This document shows, in pieces, positions 54,100 through 62,579 of a stretch of 64,000 nucleotides of DNA (position 1 is its first letter; the number at the start of each line of letters is the position of its first letter). The DNA is taken from contig CAVZYJ010000016.1 in NCBI GenBank assembly GCA_963779485.1, positions 43,958 through 107,957 on the forward strand. Reading direction: 5' to 3'. A program made the translations under genes and the position numbers. The DNA comes from CAVVJA01 sp963779485. GTDB taxonomy: Bacteria; Actinomycetota; Actinomycetes; Mycobacteriales; Jatrophihabitantaceae. Below the pieces are notes generated by a model. That model was not told where the DNA came from. It did no database searches and was given only the letters and a program-made list of their open reading frames with translations.

Positions 54100-56933
54100 G
54101 GGCTGTTCCTGTCGAGGTGGTCGGCCAGCAGCTCGGCCAGGTGCCGACTGTGACTTGCGGCCAGGTGCTCCAGTTGCGTGCGGCAGGAGAACCCGTCCGC
54201 GAGCAGCACTACGTCATGGGGCGCGTTCCGGACGGCTGGCAGCAGCACGGTCTCCGCGACGGCCACCGAGATGTCATAGTGGCCCCGTTCGACTCCGAAG
54301 TTGCCGGCCAGCCCGCAACACCCGCCCACCGCCGTCACCTCGGCGCCCGCGTCCGTCAACAGCGCGCGGTCGGCCTCCCAGCCGAGAACGGCGTGCTGGT
54401 GGCAGTGGGGCTGGGCCACGCCGCGCACTCCGGTCAGGTCCGGGGGCCGCCAGCCGGCCGTCGCGGCGAGCACCTCGGCCAGCGTCCGCATCCGGGTCGC
54501 GACCCGGCGCGCGTGGCGGTCGTTCGGGAGCAGGTCGGCGGCGTCCGAGCGCCACACCGCGGTGCAGGACGGCTCGAGACCGACCACCATCGCTTCGTCG
54601 TCGAGCAACCCGTCGAGCGCGAGGGCGCTGCGGCGTAACTGCTTGCGGGCACCGTCGAGCTGTCCGGTCGAGATCCAGGTCAGCCCGCAGCACACCGACG
54701 TCGCGGGGATGCGCACTGAGTACCCGGCGTGCTCCAGCACCCGCACTGCGGCCTGCCCGACCTGCGGGCTGAAGTGGTCGGTGAACGTATCGACGAACAG
54801 CACGATCGGGACGCCGTCGGCACTCGGATGGCTGGCGAACCACTGGCGAAATGTCGACCGGGCGAACCGTGGGAGCGGCCGTCGGGTATCGACGCCGGCC
54901 ATGCGCTTGGCCAGACCTGAGAACCCCGGACCCCCGAGCGCGGCGTTGGCAAGCCACGGTGCTCGGGACGCGACCCGCGCCCACCGCGGGAGCCACCCGA
55001 GCGCGTAGTGCGCGCGGGGTCGCGGGCGGTGCCGATAGCGCTGGTAGAGGACTTCTGACTTGTAGGTGGCGATGTCGATGCCGGTCGGGCAGTCGGATGC
55101 GCAGCCCTTGCAGGACAGGCACAGGTCGAGGGCCTCGGCCACCTCGGGCGCTCGCCAGCCGCGGACCAGCGTGCCGTTGGCCATCTCCTGAAGCACCCGG
55201 GCCCGTCCCCGGGTGGAGTCCTTCTCGTCGTGGGTGGCGAGATAGGACGGGCACATGACGTCTCCGGCCGCCGTGGAGTCGGCGCGGCACTTGCCGATTC
55301 CGACGCACCGATGGACGGCCGCGGTCAGGTTGCCCCGGTCGTGGGGGTAGCCGAAGGCAAGGTCGCGGAGCGCCTTCGCGGCCGGCAGTCGCAGATCGTC
55401 ATCGAGCCGGGCCGGGCCAACGATCACCCCGGGATTGAGCAAGTTCTCGGGGTCGAAGATGTGCTTGATCGCCGCGAACGTTTCGATCGCTGCCGGTGAG
55501 TACATGATCGGAAGCAGCTCGCTGCGCGCTCGCCCGTCGCCGTGCTCGCCCGACAACGAGCCACTGTGCGAGGCGACGAGCTGCGCCGCTTCCTCGACGA
55601 ACGCCCGCATGGCGCCGGTCGCAGACCGCAGCGGGAAGTCGATCCGAGCGTGCACGCAGCCGTCCCCGAAGTGCCCGTAGATGAGCGCGTCGAATTGGTA
55701 GCGAGCCAGCAGCGCCTCGAACTCGCGCAGATAGGTTGCCAGCCGATCCGGCGGAACCGCGGCATCCTCCCACCCGGGCCAGGCAGCGGCCCCGGCCGGG
55801 GTGCGTCCACCGAGCCCAGCACCGTCCTCCCGGATGCGCCAGAGCGCGGCGCCGGCCGGCCCGGTGACGATCGCGGCGTCGAGGGGCGTAGCCGCGGCTC
55901 GAAGCCGCTGCCCCGCTGCCACCGCCTCGGCCGGCGTGCGGCCGCCGGTCTCGGCGAACAACCAGCCGCCGCCACGCGGCAAGCTCGGCACCGCCCCGGC
56001 ACCGCAACGCGACCGCAGCACCTCGACCAGCCGGGCGTCGAGGCCCTCGAGGGCCAGCGGTCGGTGCCGCAGCAACGTGGGGACCGCCTCGGCCGCCGAC
56101 GCCATGTCGGGGTAGCCGAGCACGACGAGCGCCACCGCGCCCGGCGACGGTACGAGCCGCAGGGTGGCCCGGGTGACGACGCCGAGCGTGCCCTCGGAGC
56201 CGGCCAGGAACCGGGCCACGTCGAAGTCGTGCTCGGGGAGCAGGTGTTCGAGCGAGTAGCCCGAGACCTGCCGGGAGAACCGCCCGAACTCGGTCCGGAT
56301 CAGGCCGAGGCGGTCGCGGACCAGGCCGTCCAGAGCCGCGAGCATGGGCACTTCGGGCTGTCCGCGCGCCGGGAAGCCGTCCCGGCCGTAGCGGCGGGCG
56401 GTGAACCCCACGCCGGCCACGGTCAGCAGGTCGATGTCGACGACATTGTCGGCCGTCCGCCCATAGGCCAGCGCGCGCGAGCCGCACGCGTTGTTGCCCA
56501 GACTGCCCCCGACCGTGGCTCGGGCGTGGGTCGAGGGATCGGGGCCGAATCGCAGTCCGTATTCGGCCGCAGCGGCCGTCACCGAGTCGAGGATCGCCCC
56601 CGGTTCCACGTTGGCCGTGCCGGCCTCCGCGTCGACGGCAAGTACCCGCTTGAGGTGCCGAGAGAAGTCGATCACGACACCGGATCCGACCGCGTTGCCA
56701 GCGATGGACGTCCCGGCGCCGCGGCAGGTCACTGGCACCCCGAGACGGTGGCACACCGCGAGGACGGCCTCGACCTCGTCCCGGTGGCGCGGGAAGACCA
56801 CCGCGCCCGGGACGACCCGGTAGTTCGAGGCGTCGGAGGAGTACTCGGCCCGCCGGCGAGTGGACGCGTCGACGTCGCCGACGCCCGCCCGATGTAGCTC
56901 CGCGGCGAGCTGGGCGGACGGGACGGCAGCCAT
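54096..56933 (-). CDS. FAD-linked oxidase fused to Fe-S/CCG protein (D-2-hydroxyacid dehydrogenase type)
   Basis: About 945 residues. The N-terminal half is a GlcD-type FAD-binding domain (VTCRGAGTSIAGNAVGSGVV, DPSTHARATVGGSLGNNACGS split) with a C-terminal FAD cap (YGHFGDGCVHARIDFPL). The second half is a ferredoxin part (CVGIGKCRADS, CLSCKGCASDCPTG) plus two CCG motifs (SVCCGLTW, GGCCGLAGNFG). This fused layout fits D-lactate/glycolate/D-2-hydroxyglutarate dehydrogenases (YdiJ type) passing electrons to quinone. The ATG at 56933 is chosen over 56990 because the latter's leader is not conserved. Confidence 0.9.
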   Translation of the reverse strand: MAAVPSAQLAAELHRAGVGDVDASTRRRAEYSSDASNYRVVPGAVVFPRHRDEVEAVLAVCHRLGVPVTCRGAGTSIAGNAVGSGVVIDFSRHLKRVLAVDAEAGTANVEPGAILDSVTAAAAEYGLRFGPDPSTHARATVGGSLGNNACGSRALAYGRTADNVVDIDLLTVAGVGFTARRYGRDGFPARGQPEVPMLAALDGLVRDRLGLIRTEFGRFSRQVSGYSLEHLLPEHDFDVARFLAGSEGTLGVVTRATLRLVPSPGAVALVVLGYPDMASAAEAVPTLLRHRPLALEGLDARLVEVLRSRCGAGAVPSLPRGGGWLFAETGGRTPAEAVAAGQRLRAAATPLDAAIVTGPAGAALWRIREDGAGLGGRTPAGAAAWPGWEDAAVPPDRLATYLREFEALLARYQFDALIYGHFGDGCVHARIDFPLRSATGAMRAFVEEAAQLVASHSGSLSGEHGDGRARSELLPIMYSPAAIETFAAIKHIFDPENLLNPGVIVGPARLDDDLRLPAAKALRDLAFGYPHDRGNLTAAVHRCVGIGKCRADSTAAGDVMCPSYLATHDEKDSTRGRARVLQEMANGTLVRGWRAPEVAEALDLCLSCKGCASDCPTGIDIATYKSEVLYQRYRHRPRPRAHYALGWLPRWARVASRAPWLANAALGGPGFSGLAKRMAGVDTRRPLPRFARSTFRQWFASHPSADGVPIVLFVDTFTDHFSPQVGQAAVRVLEHAGYSVRIPATSVCCGLTWISTGQLDGARKQLRRSALALDGLLDDEAMVVGLEPSCTAVWRSDAADLLPNDRHARRVATRMRTLAEVLAATAGWRPPDLTGVRGVAQPHCHQHAVLGWEADRALLTDAGAEVTAVGGCCGLAGNFGVERGHYDISVAVAETVLLPAVRNAPHDVVLLADGFSCRTQLEHLAASHSRHLAELLADHLDRNSP

Positions 56934-56967
56934 CCGGACATTCTCGCTGATCGCGACCCTTACCGGC

Positions 56968-57013
56968 CGTGATCGTGGACTTGATGCCACGGAGCGACAA
57001 GTCCAAGATCACG
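56968..57013. repeat. Dispersed palindrome, copy 3
   Basis: CGTGATCGTGGACTTG (56968-56983) and CAAGTCCAAGATCACG (56998-57013) pair at 15 of 16 positions around a 14-base loop, between the FAD/Fe-S gene start and the oxidoreductase remnant. Confidence 0.65.
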
Positions 57014-57033
57014 ACTGAGTTGTCGTCCCCGGA

Positions 57034-57289
57034 TCAGCGAGCGAAGTACTCCGGAGGTGTGGTGCCGTCGAGGGCGAGCGCGACCGCGGCCCGCGCGGCG
57101 ACCGGGCCGACGAGGTTGCTTGCGGGCCGCCGCACCAGCGGCCACCCGGCCCGCGTCCACGCCGACAACCTGGAGCCCACGATCGGCCAGCTCGTCGACG
57201 GCCGCGAGCCCCGACGCGCCCAGCCCGACGACGCAGGCGTCTACCGTCCGGTCCCCGGGCAAGGACGGCAGGCTGGCCCACGCGGCCAC
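57034..57289 (-). pseudogene. Remnant of an FAD-dependent oxidoreductase (internal deletion)
   Basis: From the GTG at 57289, the sequence reads ACVVGLGASGLAAVDELADR and GLQVVGVDAGRVAAGAA, the N-terminal dinucleotide-binding beta-alpha-beta of DadA-like oxidoreductases. Instead of the expected GRNGGF it shifts frame near 57115-57125 and reads SNLVGPVAARAAVALALDG TTPPEYFAR to a TGA at 57034, which resembles the very end of the same family. About 300 residues are missing. It lies 35 bases after the ABC ATPase stop on the same strand, so the intact gene probably belonged to that operon. Confidence 0.6.
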
Positions 57290-57324
57290 GTCCGGGTCGT
57301 CGTCCCAGCCGACCCGGTACTCGG

Positions 57325-58134
57325 TCAGAGGACCTTCGACAGAAACGCCTTGGTCCGGTTGTGCTGCGGGTTGGCCAATATCTCGCGCGGGTTGCCTGCC
57401 TCGACGACAACGCCGCTGTCCATGAATACCAACTGGTCGGCGACCTCTCGAGCAAAGCCCATCTCGTGCGTCACCACGACCATCGTCATGCCACCCTTGG
57501 CGAGTTGCTTCATGACGTCCAGCACTTCACCGACCAGCTCCGGGTCGAGCGCGGACGTCGGCTCGTCGAAGAGCATCAGCTTGGGGTCCATGGCGAGCGC
57601 CCGGGCAATCGCGACCCGTTGCTGCTGGCCGCCGGACAGCTGGGCCGGGTAGGCGTGCGCTTTGTCCGACATCCCGACCTGAGCCAGCAGATCGCGGGCC
57701 TTCGCCACCGCCGCCGCCTTCTTCATCTTCTTGACCTGGACCGGCGACTCGGCGATGTTCTCCAGCGCCGTGCGGTGCGGAAACAGGTTGAAGTGTTGGA
57801 ACACCATCCCGATGTCGCGCCGCTGCCGCGCGGCCTCACGAGGAGCCAGCTCGTAAAGCCGGCCGTGCTTCTCGGAATAGCCTACGAGCACGCCGTCGAC
57901 GTACAGTCGCCCGGCGTTCACTGTCTCCAGATGGTTGATGCAGCGCAGGAACGTTGACTTGCCCGAACCCGACGGGCCGACCATGCATAGCACCTCACCC
58001 CGGTCGACGTTGAGCGTGATGCCGCGCAGGACTTTGAGCGCACCGAAATTCTTGTGCACCTGCTCCGCGCGCACCATCGGGCGGCTCGTGCCACCCTGGT
58101 CAGCCGACCGCTCTTTGCTCGTTGCTGCAGTCAT
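57325..58134 (-). CDS. Polar amino-acid ABC transporter ATP-binding protein (GlnQ-like)
   Basis: A 269-residue ATPase: Walker A GPSGSGKST, Q-loop VFQHFNLFPH, signature LSGGQQQRVAIARALA, Walker B LMLFDEPTSALDP, H-loop VVVTHEMGFA. The insert between Walker A and Q-loop (VGYSEKHGRLYELAPREAAR) is typical of polar amino-acid importers. The start overlaps the permease stop by ATGA. Together with the permease and lipoprotein it forms a complete PAAT-family importer, probably for glutamate/glutamine or basic amino acids; substrate not provable from sequence. Confidence 0.93.
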   Translation of the reverse strand: MTAATSKERSADQGGTSRPMVRAEQVHKNFGALKVLRGITLNVDRGEVLCMVGPSGSGKSTFLRCINHLETVNAGRLYVDGVLVGYSEKHGRLYELAPREAARQRRDIGMVFQHFNLFPHRTALENIAESPVQVKKMKKAAAVAKARDLLAQVGMSDKAHAYPAQLSGGQQQRVAIARALAMDPKLMLFDEPTSALDPELVGEVLDVMKQLAKGGMTMVVVTHEMGFAREVADQLVFMDSGVVVEAGNPREILANPQHNRTKAFLSKVL

Positions 58135-59063
58135 CGCTTCTCCTGCGATTCCATAGATTCCACCTGCGCATTGGCCAGGGCTTGGAGTTGCCGGTTGGTC
58201 AGGGTTCGCGACGAACCGCGAGCGAAGCGTTTCTCCAGGTAGTACTGGCCGATCATCAAGATGCTGGTGAAGAACAGATACCAGGTGGCGGCTACCAACA
58301 GCAGCGGGATCGGCCGGAAGTTCGCACCCGAGATGTCTCGCGCCCTCGAGTAGAGATCGGTCGTGAGAGGTACCGCGGTCACCAGCGACGTGGTCTTGAG
58401 CATGCTGATCACCTCGTTGCCGGTCGGCGGGATGATCACTCGCATGGCTTGCGGCAACACCGTTCGCCGCATCGTCTGCGACCAGGTCATGCCCAAGGCG
58501 ACCGAGGCCTCGGTCTGCCCCTCACCAACCGAGCTGATGCCGGCCCGAACAATCTCCGCCATGTAGGCGGCCTCGTTGAGCCCGAGGCCGATGACCGCGA
58601 ACGTGAACGCGGCGTCGATACCCTGCAGGTTGAAATCCGCGAGTCTGACAGCGAACGGGATCCCGATGTCGACCTGGCGATAGATCGAGGTAAACAGTCC
58701 CCAGAACACCAGCTGCACGTAGACGGGCGTGCCACGGAAGATCCACAGGTACACCCACGCTGTGCTCTTCAGCACGGGGTTCGGCGAGAGCCGCATCACG
58801 GCCAGCGTCACGCCGAGGATGATGCCGACAATCATGGCCAGCACGGTCAGCTCGAGCGTGACGACCGCTGCCTGCGAAATTCGCTGGTCGAACAGGTATT
58901 TCCGGTAGGTCGCCCAGTCGTAGGCGTCGTTCGTCGCCGCACCATAGATGAACAACCCGACCAGAATGATCACGATCGCCGCCGCGATCCAGCGGCCGTA
59001 ATGGCGCAGCGGAATCGCCTTAATGAGTTCCGGTTCGGTTGTTACGGTGCCGGCGGTCGTCAT
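58131..59063 (-). CDS. Amino-acid ABC transporter permease (HisM/GlnP family)
   Basis: 310 residues with an N-terminal membrane helix (WIAAAIVIILVGLFIYGAA), four to five further helices, and the EAA-type loop EAAYMAEIVRAGISSVGEGQ followed by EASVALGMTWSQTMRRTVLP, where the ATPase docks. The C-terminal tail is helical and charged. It is a single permease, so a homodimer is expected. It begins five bases after the binding-protein stop and overlaps the ATPase gene by ATGA. Confidence 0.93.
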   Translation of the reverse strand: MTTAGTVTTEPELIKAIPLRHYGRWIAAAIVIILVGLFIYGAATNDAYDWATYRKYLFDQRISQAAVVTLELTVLAMIVGIILGVTLAVMRLSPNPVLKSTAWVYLWIFRGTPVYVQLVFWGLFTSIYRQVDIGIPFAVRLADFNLQGIDAAFTFAVIGLGLNEAAYMAEIVRAGISSVGEGQTEASVALGMTWSQTMRRTVLPQAMRVIIPPTGNEVISMLKTTSLVTAVPLTTDLYSRARDISGANFRPIPLLLVAATWYLFFTSILMIGQYYLEKRFARGSSRTLTNRQLQALANAQVESMESQEKR

Positions 59064-59068
59064 GGCCG

Positions 59069-59992
59069 TTAGCTGGTCGCGCCGTTAATCTGCGCGGACT
59101 TGATGTCTCCGGCCTCGACCCCCCACTTCTTGGTGATGTCGAGGTAGGCGCCGCTGTCGATGAGCGACTGGGCCGCTTTCTGCAGCGCCTGCGCGAGGGT
59201 TGAGCCTTTGGCTACCGGCCAGCCGTAGGGAGCGGAGTCGAAGATCTGACCGGCGAGCTGAAGCTTCCCCGCGCTCTGCTTGACGGCGTAGGCCGTTACC
59301 GGAGAGTCAGCCGACATCGCGTCGACCTTGCCGAGCACAAGCGCGTTGGTCGCGTCGTCCTGCCGATCAAACTTGAGCTTGTTGATGGCCGGCTTGGCTG
59401 CGGACGTGCACGCCTTGCTCTTGGCCGGAATCTCGTCGGTGTCCTCAGTGGTGGTGGCCTGCACGGCCACCTTCAGGCCGCACGCGTTGTTCGGGTCGAC
59501 GGTCTTGCCGGCCGGCGCCGCCCATTGGATGCCCGCGCTGAAGTAGGTGACGAAGTCGACGGTCTTCTCCCGTTCCTTGTTGTCGGTGAACGAGGACATC
59601 CCAACGTTGTAGGTACCGGCCTGGATCGCCGGGATGATCTTGTCGAAAGCAGCCTCCGTGTACTGCGGGGTCAGGCCCAGTACCTTGCCGACGGCATCCA
59701 TGAGATCGACGTCGAATCCGACGATCTTCCCGCTCGAGTCCTTGAACTCGTTCGGCGCATACGGCTGGTTCACACCCACAATGAGCTTGCCCGAGGACTT
59801 GATCTTGTCGGGCACCAGGGCGGCTATCGAGTCGATCTTGGTAACGGCGGCGCTCGACGAGCCGCCGCTTGCGCCGCCGCCAGCCGCGGGCGGTGTCGAT
59901 CCTTCCTTGTTGCTGGCACACGCCGTGAGTAACAGCACACTCACGGAGAACGATGCGATGACGATGGACGGAACACGCAGGTGCTTCGACAC
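59069..59992 (-). CDS. Amino-acid-binding lipoprotein (solute-binding family 3)
   Basis: A 307-residue precursor with lipobox LTAC (Cys25), a Gly/Ser/Pro linker, then a family-3 fold: KLIVGVNQPYAPNEFKDSSG, IVGFDVDLMDAVGKVLGL, and FDKIIPAIQAGTYNVGMSSF. It captures an amino acid outside the membrane and passes it to the permease. First gene of the ABC operon; upstream is a direct GTTAC repeat (60070-60085) that could be a nitrogen- or MtrA-type operator. Confidence 0.93.
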   Translation of the reverse strand: MSKHLRVPSIVIASFSVSVLLLTACASNKEGSTPPAAGGGASGGSSSAAVTKIDSIAALVPDKIKSSGKLIVGVNQPYAPNEFKDSSGKIVGFDVDLMDAVGKVLGLTPQYTEAAFDKIIPAIQAGTYNVGMSSFTDNKEREKTVDFVTYFSAGIQWAAPAGKTVDPNNACGLKVAVQATTTEDTDEIPAKSKACTSAAKPAINKLKFDRQDDATNALVLGKVDAMSADSPVTAYAVKQSAGKLQLAGQIFDSAPYGWPVAKGSTLAQALQKAAQSLIDSGAYLDITKKWGVEAGDIKSAQINGATS

Positions 59993-60069
59993 TGAGGGGC
60001 CTCCAGAGTGCGATGGATTGGCTCAATCTAGGCCACCGAACCCGGGCGGAACCCGACGAGGCGCTAACC

Positions 60070-60085
60070 GTTACCGCCGGGTTAC
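60070..60085. promoter_or_regulatory. GTTAC-N6-GTTAC direct repeat upstream of the amino-acid transporter
   Basis: GTTAC at 60070-60074 and 60081-60085, 11-base period (GTAAC-N6-GTAAC on the transcribed strand), plus another GTTAC at 60110-60114. Half-sites and spacing resemble actinobacterial GlnR boxes, and MtrA is reported to use similar repeats. 78 bases before the ATG at 59992. Confidence 0.45.
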
Positions 60086-60127
60086 TTCCCATCGACTCGA
60101 TTGCGAGCCGTTACCTACCTGACTCGG

Positions 60128-61348
60128 TCAGGCGTGCGCCTGCTGCCCTTTACCGAGCACGACCACGCCACTGTCACTGACGTGATACCGCGCCTTGTCG
60201 GCGTCGAGGTCGACGCCGATGTTCGCGCCGTTCGGGACAACGACGTTCTTGTCGAGAATCGCGCGCCGCACGACAGCGCCCTGGCCGATTTGCACGTTGT
60301 CCATGAGCACCGAGCCCTCGACATACGCGCCGCCGCTCAGCCGCACGTTCGGCGATATCACACTCTGCCGCACCGTTGCGCCGGACACGATTGCACCTGA
60401 CGACACGATCGACTCCTGCGCGAGTCCACCCTCGACGAACTTGGCCGGCGGCAACTGCAGCTGATTGGTGTAAATCGGCCATTGCGAGTTGTACAAATTG
60501 AACACCGGGTGGACCGCGACGAGGTCCATGTTGGCGTCGTAGTAAGCATCGAGCGTTCCGACGTCGCGCCAGTAGCCGCGATCACGGTCCTCCGAGCCGG
60601 GCACGTCATTGTCCTTGAAGTCGTAGACGTGCGCCGTGCCCTGCTTGACCATCACGGGCATGATGCTGCCGCCCATGTCGTGCGCCGAATTCTCGTCCTG
60701 GGCGTCCTTCTTGAGCACTTCGACCAGGGCCTCGGTCGTGAAGACGTAGTTGCCCATCGACGCGAAGGTCTCCTCCGGATTGTCCGGCAACCCAGGCGGT
60801 TCCTTCGGCTTCTCGAGGAACTGCTTCACGCTTCCGTCGGCCTCGGCGTCGATGACGCCGAAGGCGGTCGCCTCGCCCCGGGGCACGCGAATGCCGGCCA
60901 CCGTGACGCTGGCGCCGCTGTCGATATGCCGCTCGACCATCTGACGAGGATTCATGCGGTACACGTGGTCGGCTCCGAACACCACGATGTAGTCAGGCTG
61001 GTCGTCGTAGATCAGGTTGAACGACTGCAAGATCGCGTCCGCGCTTCCGGTGTACCAGCGCGGTCCGAGGCGTTGCTGCGCGGGGACCGGCGTCACGTAG
61101 TTACCGAGCACGGTGGACAGTCGCCAGGTCGTCGTGATGTGCCGGTCCAGCGAGTGCGACTTGTACTGCGTCAGAACGCAGATCCGCAGGTACCCAGCGT
61201 TGACCAGATTCGACAGCACGAAGTCGATCAGCCGATAGCTTGCCCCGAAGGGCACGGCGGGCTTGGCCCGGTCAGCTGTCAATGGCCAGAGTCGCTTGCC
61301 CTCGCCGCCTGCGAGAACCATGCCCAACACCCGCGGCTGTCGCGCCAT
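60128..61348 (-). CDS. glgC: Glucose-1-phosphate adenylyltransferase
   Basis: A 406-residue ADP-glucose pyrophosphorylase: nucleotide-binding GMVLAGGEGKRLWPLTADRAKPAVPF (split), YRLIDFVLSNLVNAGY, glucose-1-P site FLEKPKE, then a C-terminal left-handed beta-helix of hexapeptide repeats. It makes ADP-glucose for glycogen or maltosyl-phosphate synthesis. Divergent from glgA with 76 bases between, the arrangement of M. tuberculosis Rv1213/Rv1212c. Confidence 0.95.
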   Translation of the reverse strand: MARQPRVLGMVLAGGEGKRLWPLTADRAKPAVPFGASYRLIDFVLSNLVNAGYLRICVLTQYKSHSLDRHITTTWRLSTVLGNYVTPVPAQQRLGPRWYTGSADAILQSFNLIYDDQPDYIVVFGADHVYRMNPRQMVERHIDSGASVTVAGIRVPRGEATAFGVIDAEADGSVKQFLEKPKEPPGLPDNPEETFASMGNYVFTTEALVEVLKKDAQDENSAHDMGGSIMPVMVKQGTAHVYDFKDNDVPGSEDRDRGYWRDVGTLDAYYDANMDLVAVHPVFNLYNSQWPIYTNQLQLPPAKFVEGGLAQESIVSSGAIVSGATVRQSVISPNVRLSGGAYVEGSVLMDNVQIGQGAVVRRAILDKNVVVPNGANIGVDLDADKARYHVSDSGVVVLGKGQQAHA

Positions 61349-61411
61349 GGGCTCACCCTATCGGGACCGCCCAGCTCCACCACAGGGGTACGTGAGCGTC
61401 GCCGGTGGCGA

Positions 61412-61417
61412 TACGAT
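61412..61417 (+). promoter_or_regulatory. -10 element TACGAT of a leaderless promoter for glgA
   Basis: TACGAT ends seven bases before the ATG at 61425, and no ribosome-binding sequence is present between them, so the transcript probably begins at the start codon. Same hexamer as at 8712. Confidence 0.5.
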
Positions 61418-61424
61418 CCCGCGC

Positions 61425-62579
61425 ATGCGCGTCGGTATCCTGACTCGAGAGTACCCCCCCGAGGTATATGGCGGCGCGGGCGTGCACGTCGAATTCCTCG
61501 TGCACGAGCTGCGAAAACTCATCGATGTCGACGTCCTGTGCTTCGGCGCGCCGCGGGACGAACCGGATGTCTACGCGTTCACGACGCCGGAGGGACTGCG
61601 CGGAGCCAACGCGGCGGTGCAGACGCTGGGCGTCGACCTCGAGATGGCGGAGGCCGCCGCCGACTTGGACCTCGTCCATTCGCACACCTGGTATGCGAAC
61701 ATCGGCGGCGTCCTGGCGAGCAAGCTGCACGGCATGCCGCACGTCATCAGTTCCCACTCCCTGGAGCCGGCGCGGCCATGGAAGGCCGAACAGCTGGGCG
61801 GTGGCTACCGGGTCTCGTCGTGGGCCGAGCAGCAGGCCTTCGCCACGGCCGATGCCATCATCGCCGTGAGCGCCGGGGCGCGGGCGGACATCCTCGAGGC
61901 CTATCCGTTCGTCGATCCGAGCCGCATCCACGTGATCTACAACGGCATCGACACCTCGCTGTACAAGCCGACCCCCGGTGCCGACGTGCTCGCCAAGTAC
62001 GGCATCGACCCGAACCGGCCTTCGGCCATCTTCGTCGGCCGAATCACCCGGCAGAAGGGGTTGAAACATCTCCTCGCCGCCGCCAGCCGATTCGATCCGT
62101 CCGTCCAGCTGATCCTGTGTGCGGGCGCACCGGATACGCCGGAGATCACGGTGGAGACCGAGAGCTTGGTCACGGGCTTGCGAGACAGCCGCACCGGAGT
62201 GGTGTGGATCCGGGAGATGTTGCCTCGGCCTGAGGTGGTCGCGCTCCTGACCGAGTCCACGGTCTTCGTGTGCCCGTCGATCTACGAGCCGCTCGGCATC
62301 GTCAACCTGGAGGCCATGGCCTGCGAAACCGCCGTGGTCGCGAGTGCCGTCGGCGGGATCCCCGAGGTGGTCGCCGAAGGCACCGGCCTGCTCGTCCCCT
62401 ACGACGAAGCCGATCCGGAGGCGTTCGAAGCCGGCCTGGCTGATGCGGTGAACGAGGTGGCCGGAGATCCGGCGCGGGCCCGGCGAATGGGGCTTGCCGG
62501 CCGCGAACGGGCCGTCAACGAATTCGGCTGGGATGCAATCGCGGCCCGCACGGTACGGCTCTACACCTCGCTGCTCTGA
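61425..62579 (+). CDS. glgA: ADP-glucose-dependent glycosyltransferase (GlgA/GlgM type)
   Basis: A 384-residue GT-B/GT4-type glucosyltransferase: ILTREYPPEVYGGAGVHVE N-terminal glycine loop, HSHTWYANIGG, FVGRITRQKGLKHLL, and the EX7E-like stretch PSIYEPLGIVNLEAMACETAVVAS. Actinobacterial members of this length are maltose-1-phosphate synthases (GlgM) or glycogen synthases using ADP-glucose from glgC. The frame is open upstream, but the ATG at 61425 sits right at the conserved start behind a leaderless -10. Overlaps the convergent PTH2 gene by 19 bases. Confidence 0.94.
   Translation: MRVGILTREYPPEVYGGAGVHVEFLVHELRKLIDVDVLCFGAPRDEPDVYAFTTPEGLRGANAAVQTLGVDLEMAEAAADLDLVHSHTWYANIGGVLASKLHGMPHVISSHSLEPARPWKAEQLGGGYRVSSWAEQQAFATADAIIAVSAGARADILEAYPFVDPSRIHVIYNGIDTSLYKPTPGADVLAKYGIDPNRPSAIFVGRITRQKGLKHLLAAASRFDPSVQLILCAGAPDTPEITVETESLVTGLRDSRTGVVWIREMLPRPEVVALLTESTVFVCPSIYEPLGIVNLEAMACETAVVASAVGGIPEVVAEGTGLLVPYDEADPEAFEAGLADAVNEVAGDPARARRMGLAGRERAVNEFGWDAIAARTVRLYTSLL

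Noticed and set aside
55399..57012. 537-codon minus-strand frame
   Set aside because: Alternate frame of the FAD/Fe-S gene; Arg/Gly/Pro-rich without its FAD or cysteine motifs.
59069..59992. Possibility that the ABC system is a siderophore or sugar importer
   Set aside because: The family-3 binding protein, EAA loop and GlnQ-type insert are specific to polar amino-acid transporters.
60482..62233. 583-codon plus-strand open frame
   Set aside because: Antisense to glgC and out of frame with glgA; His/Val/Arg-rich shadow typical of GC-rich DNA.
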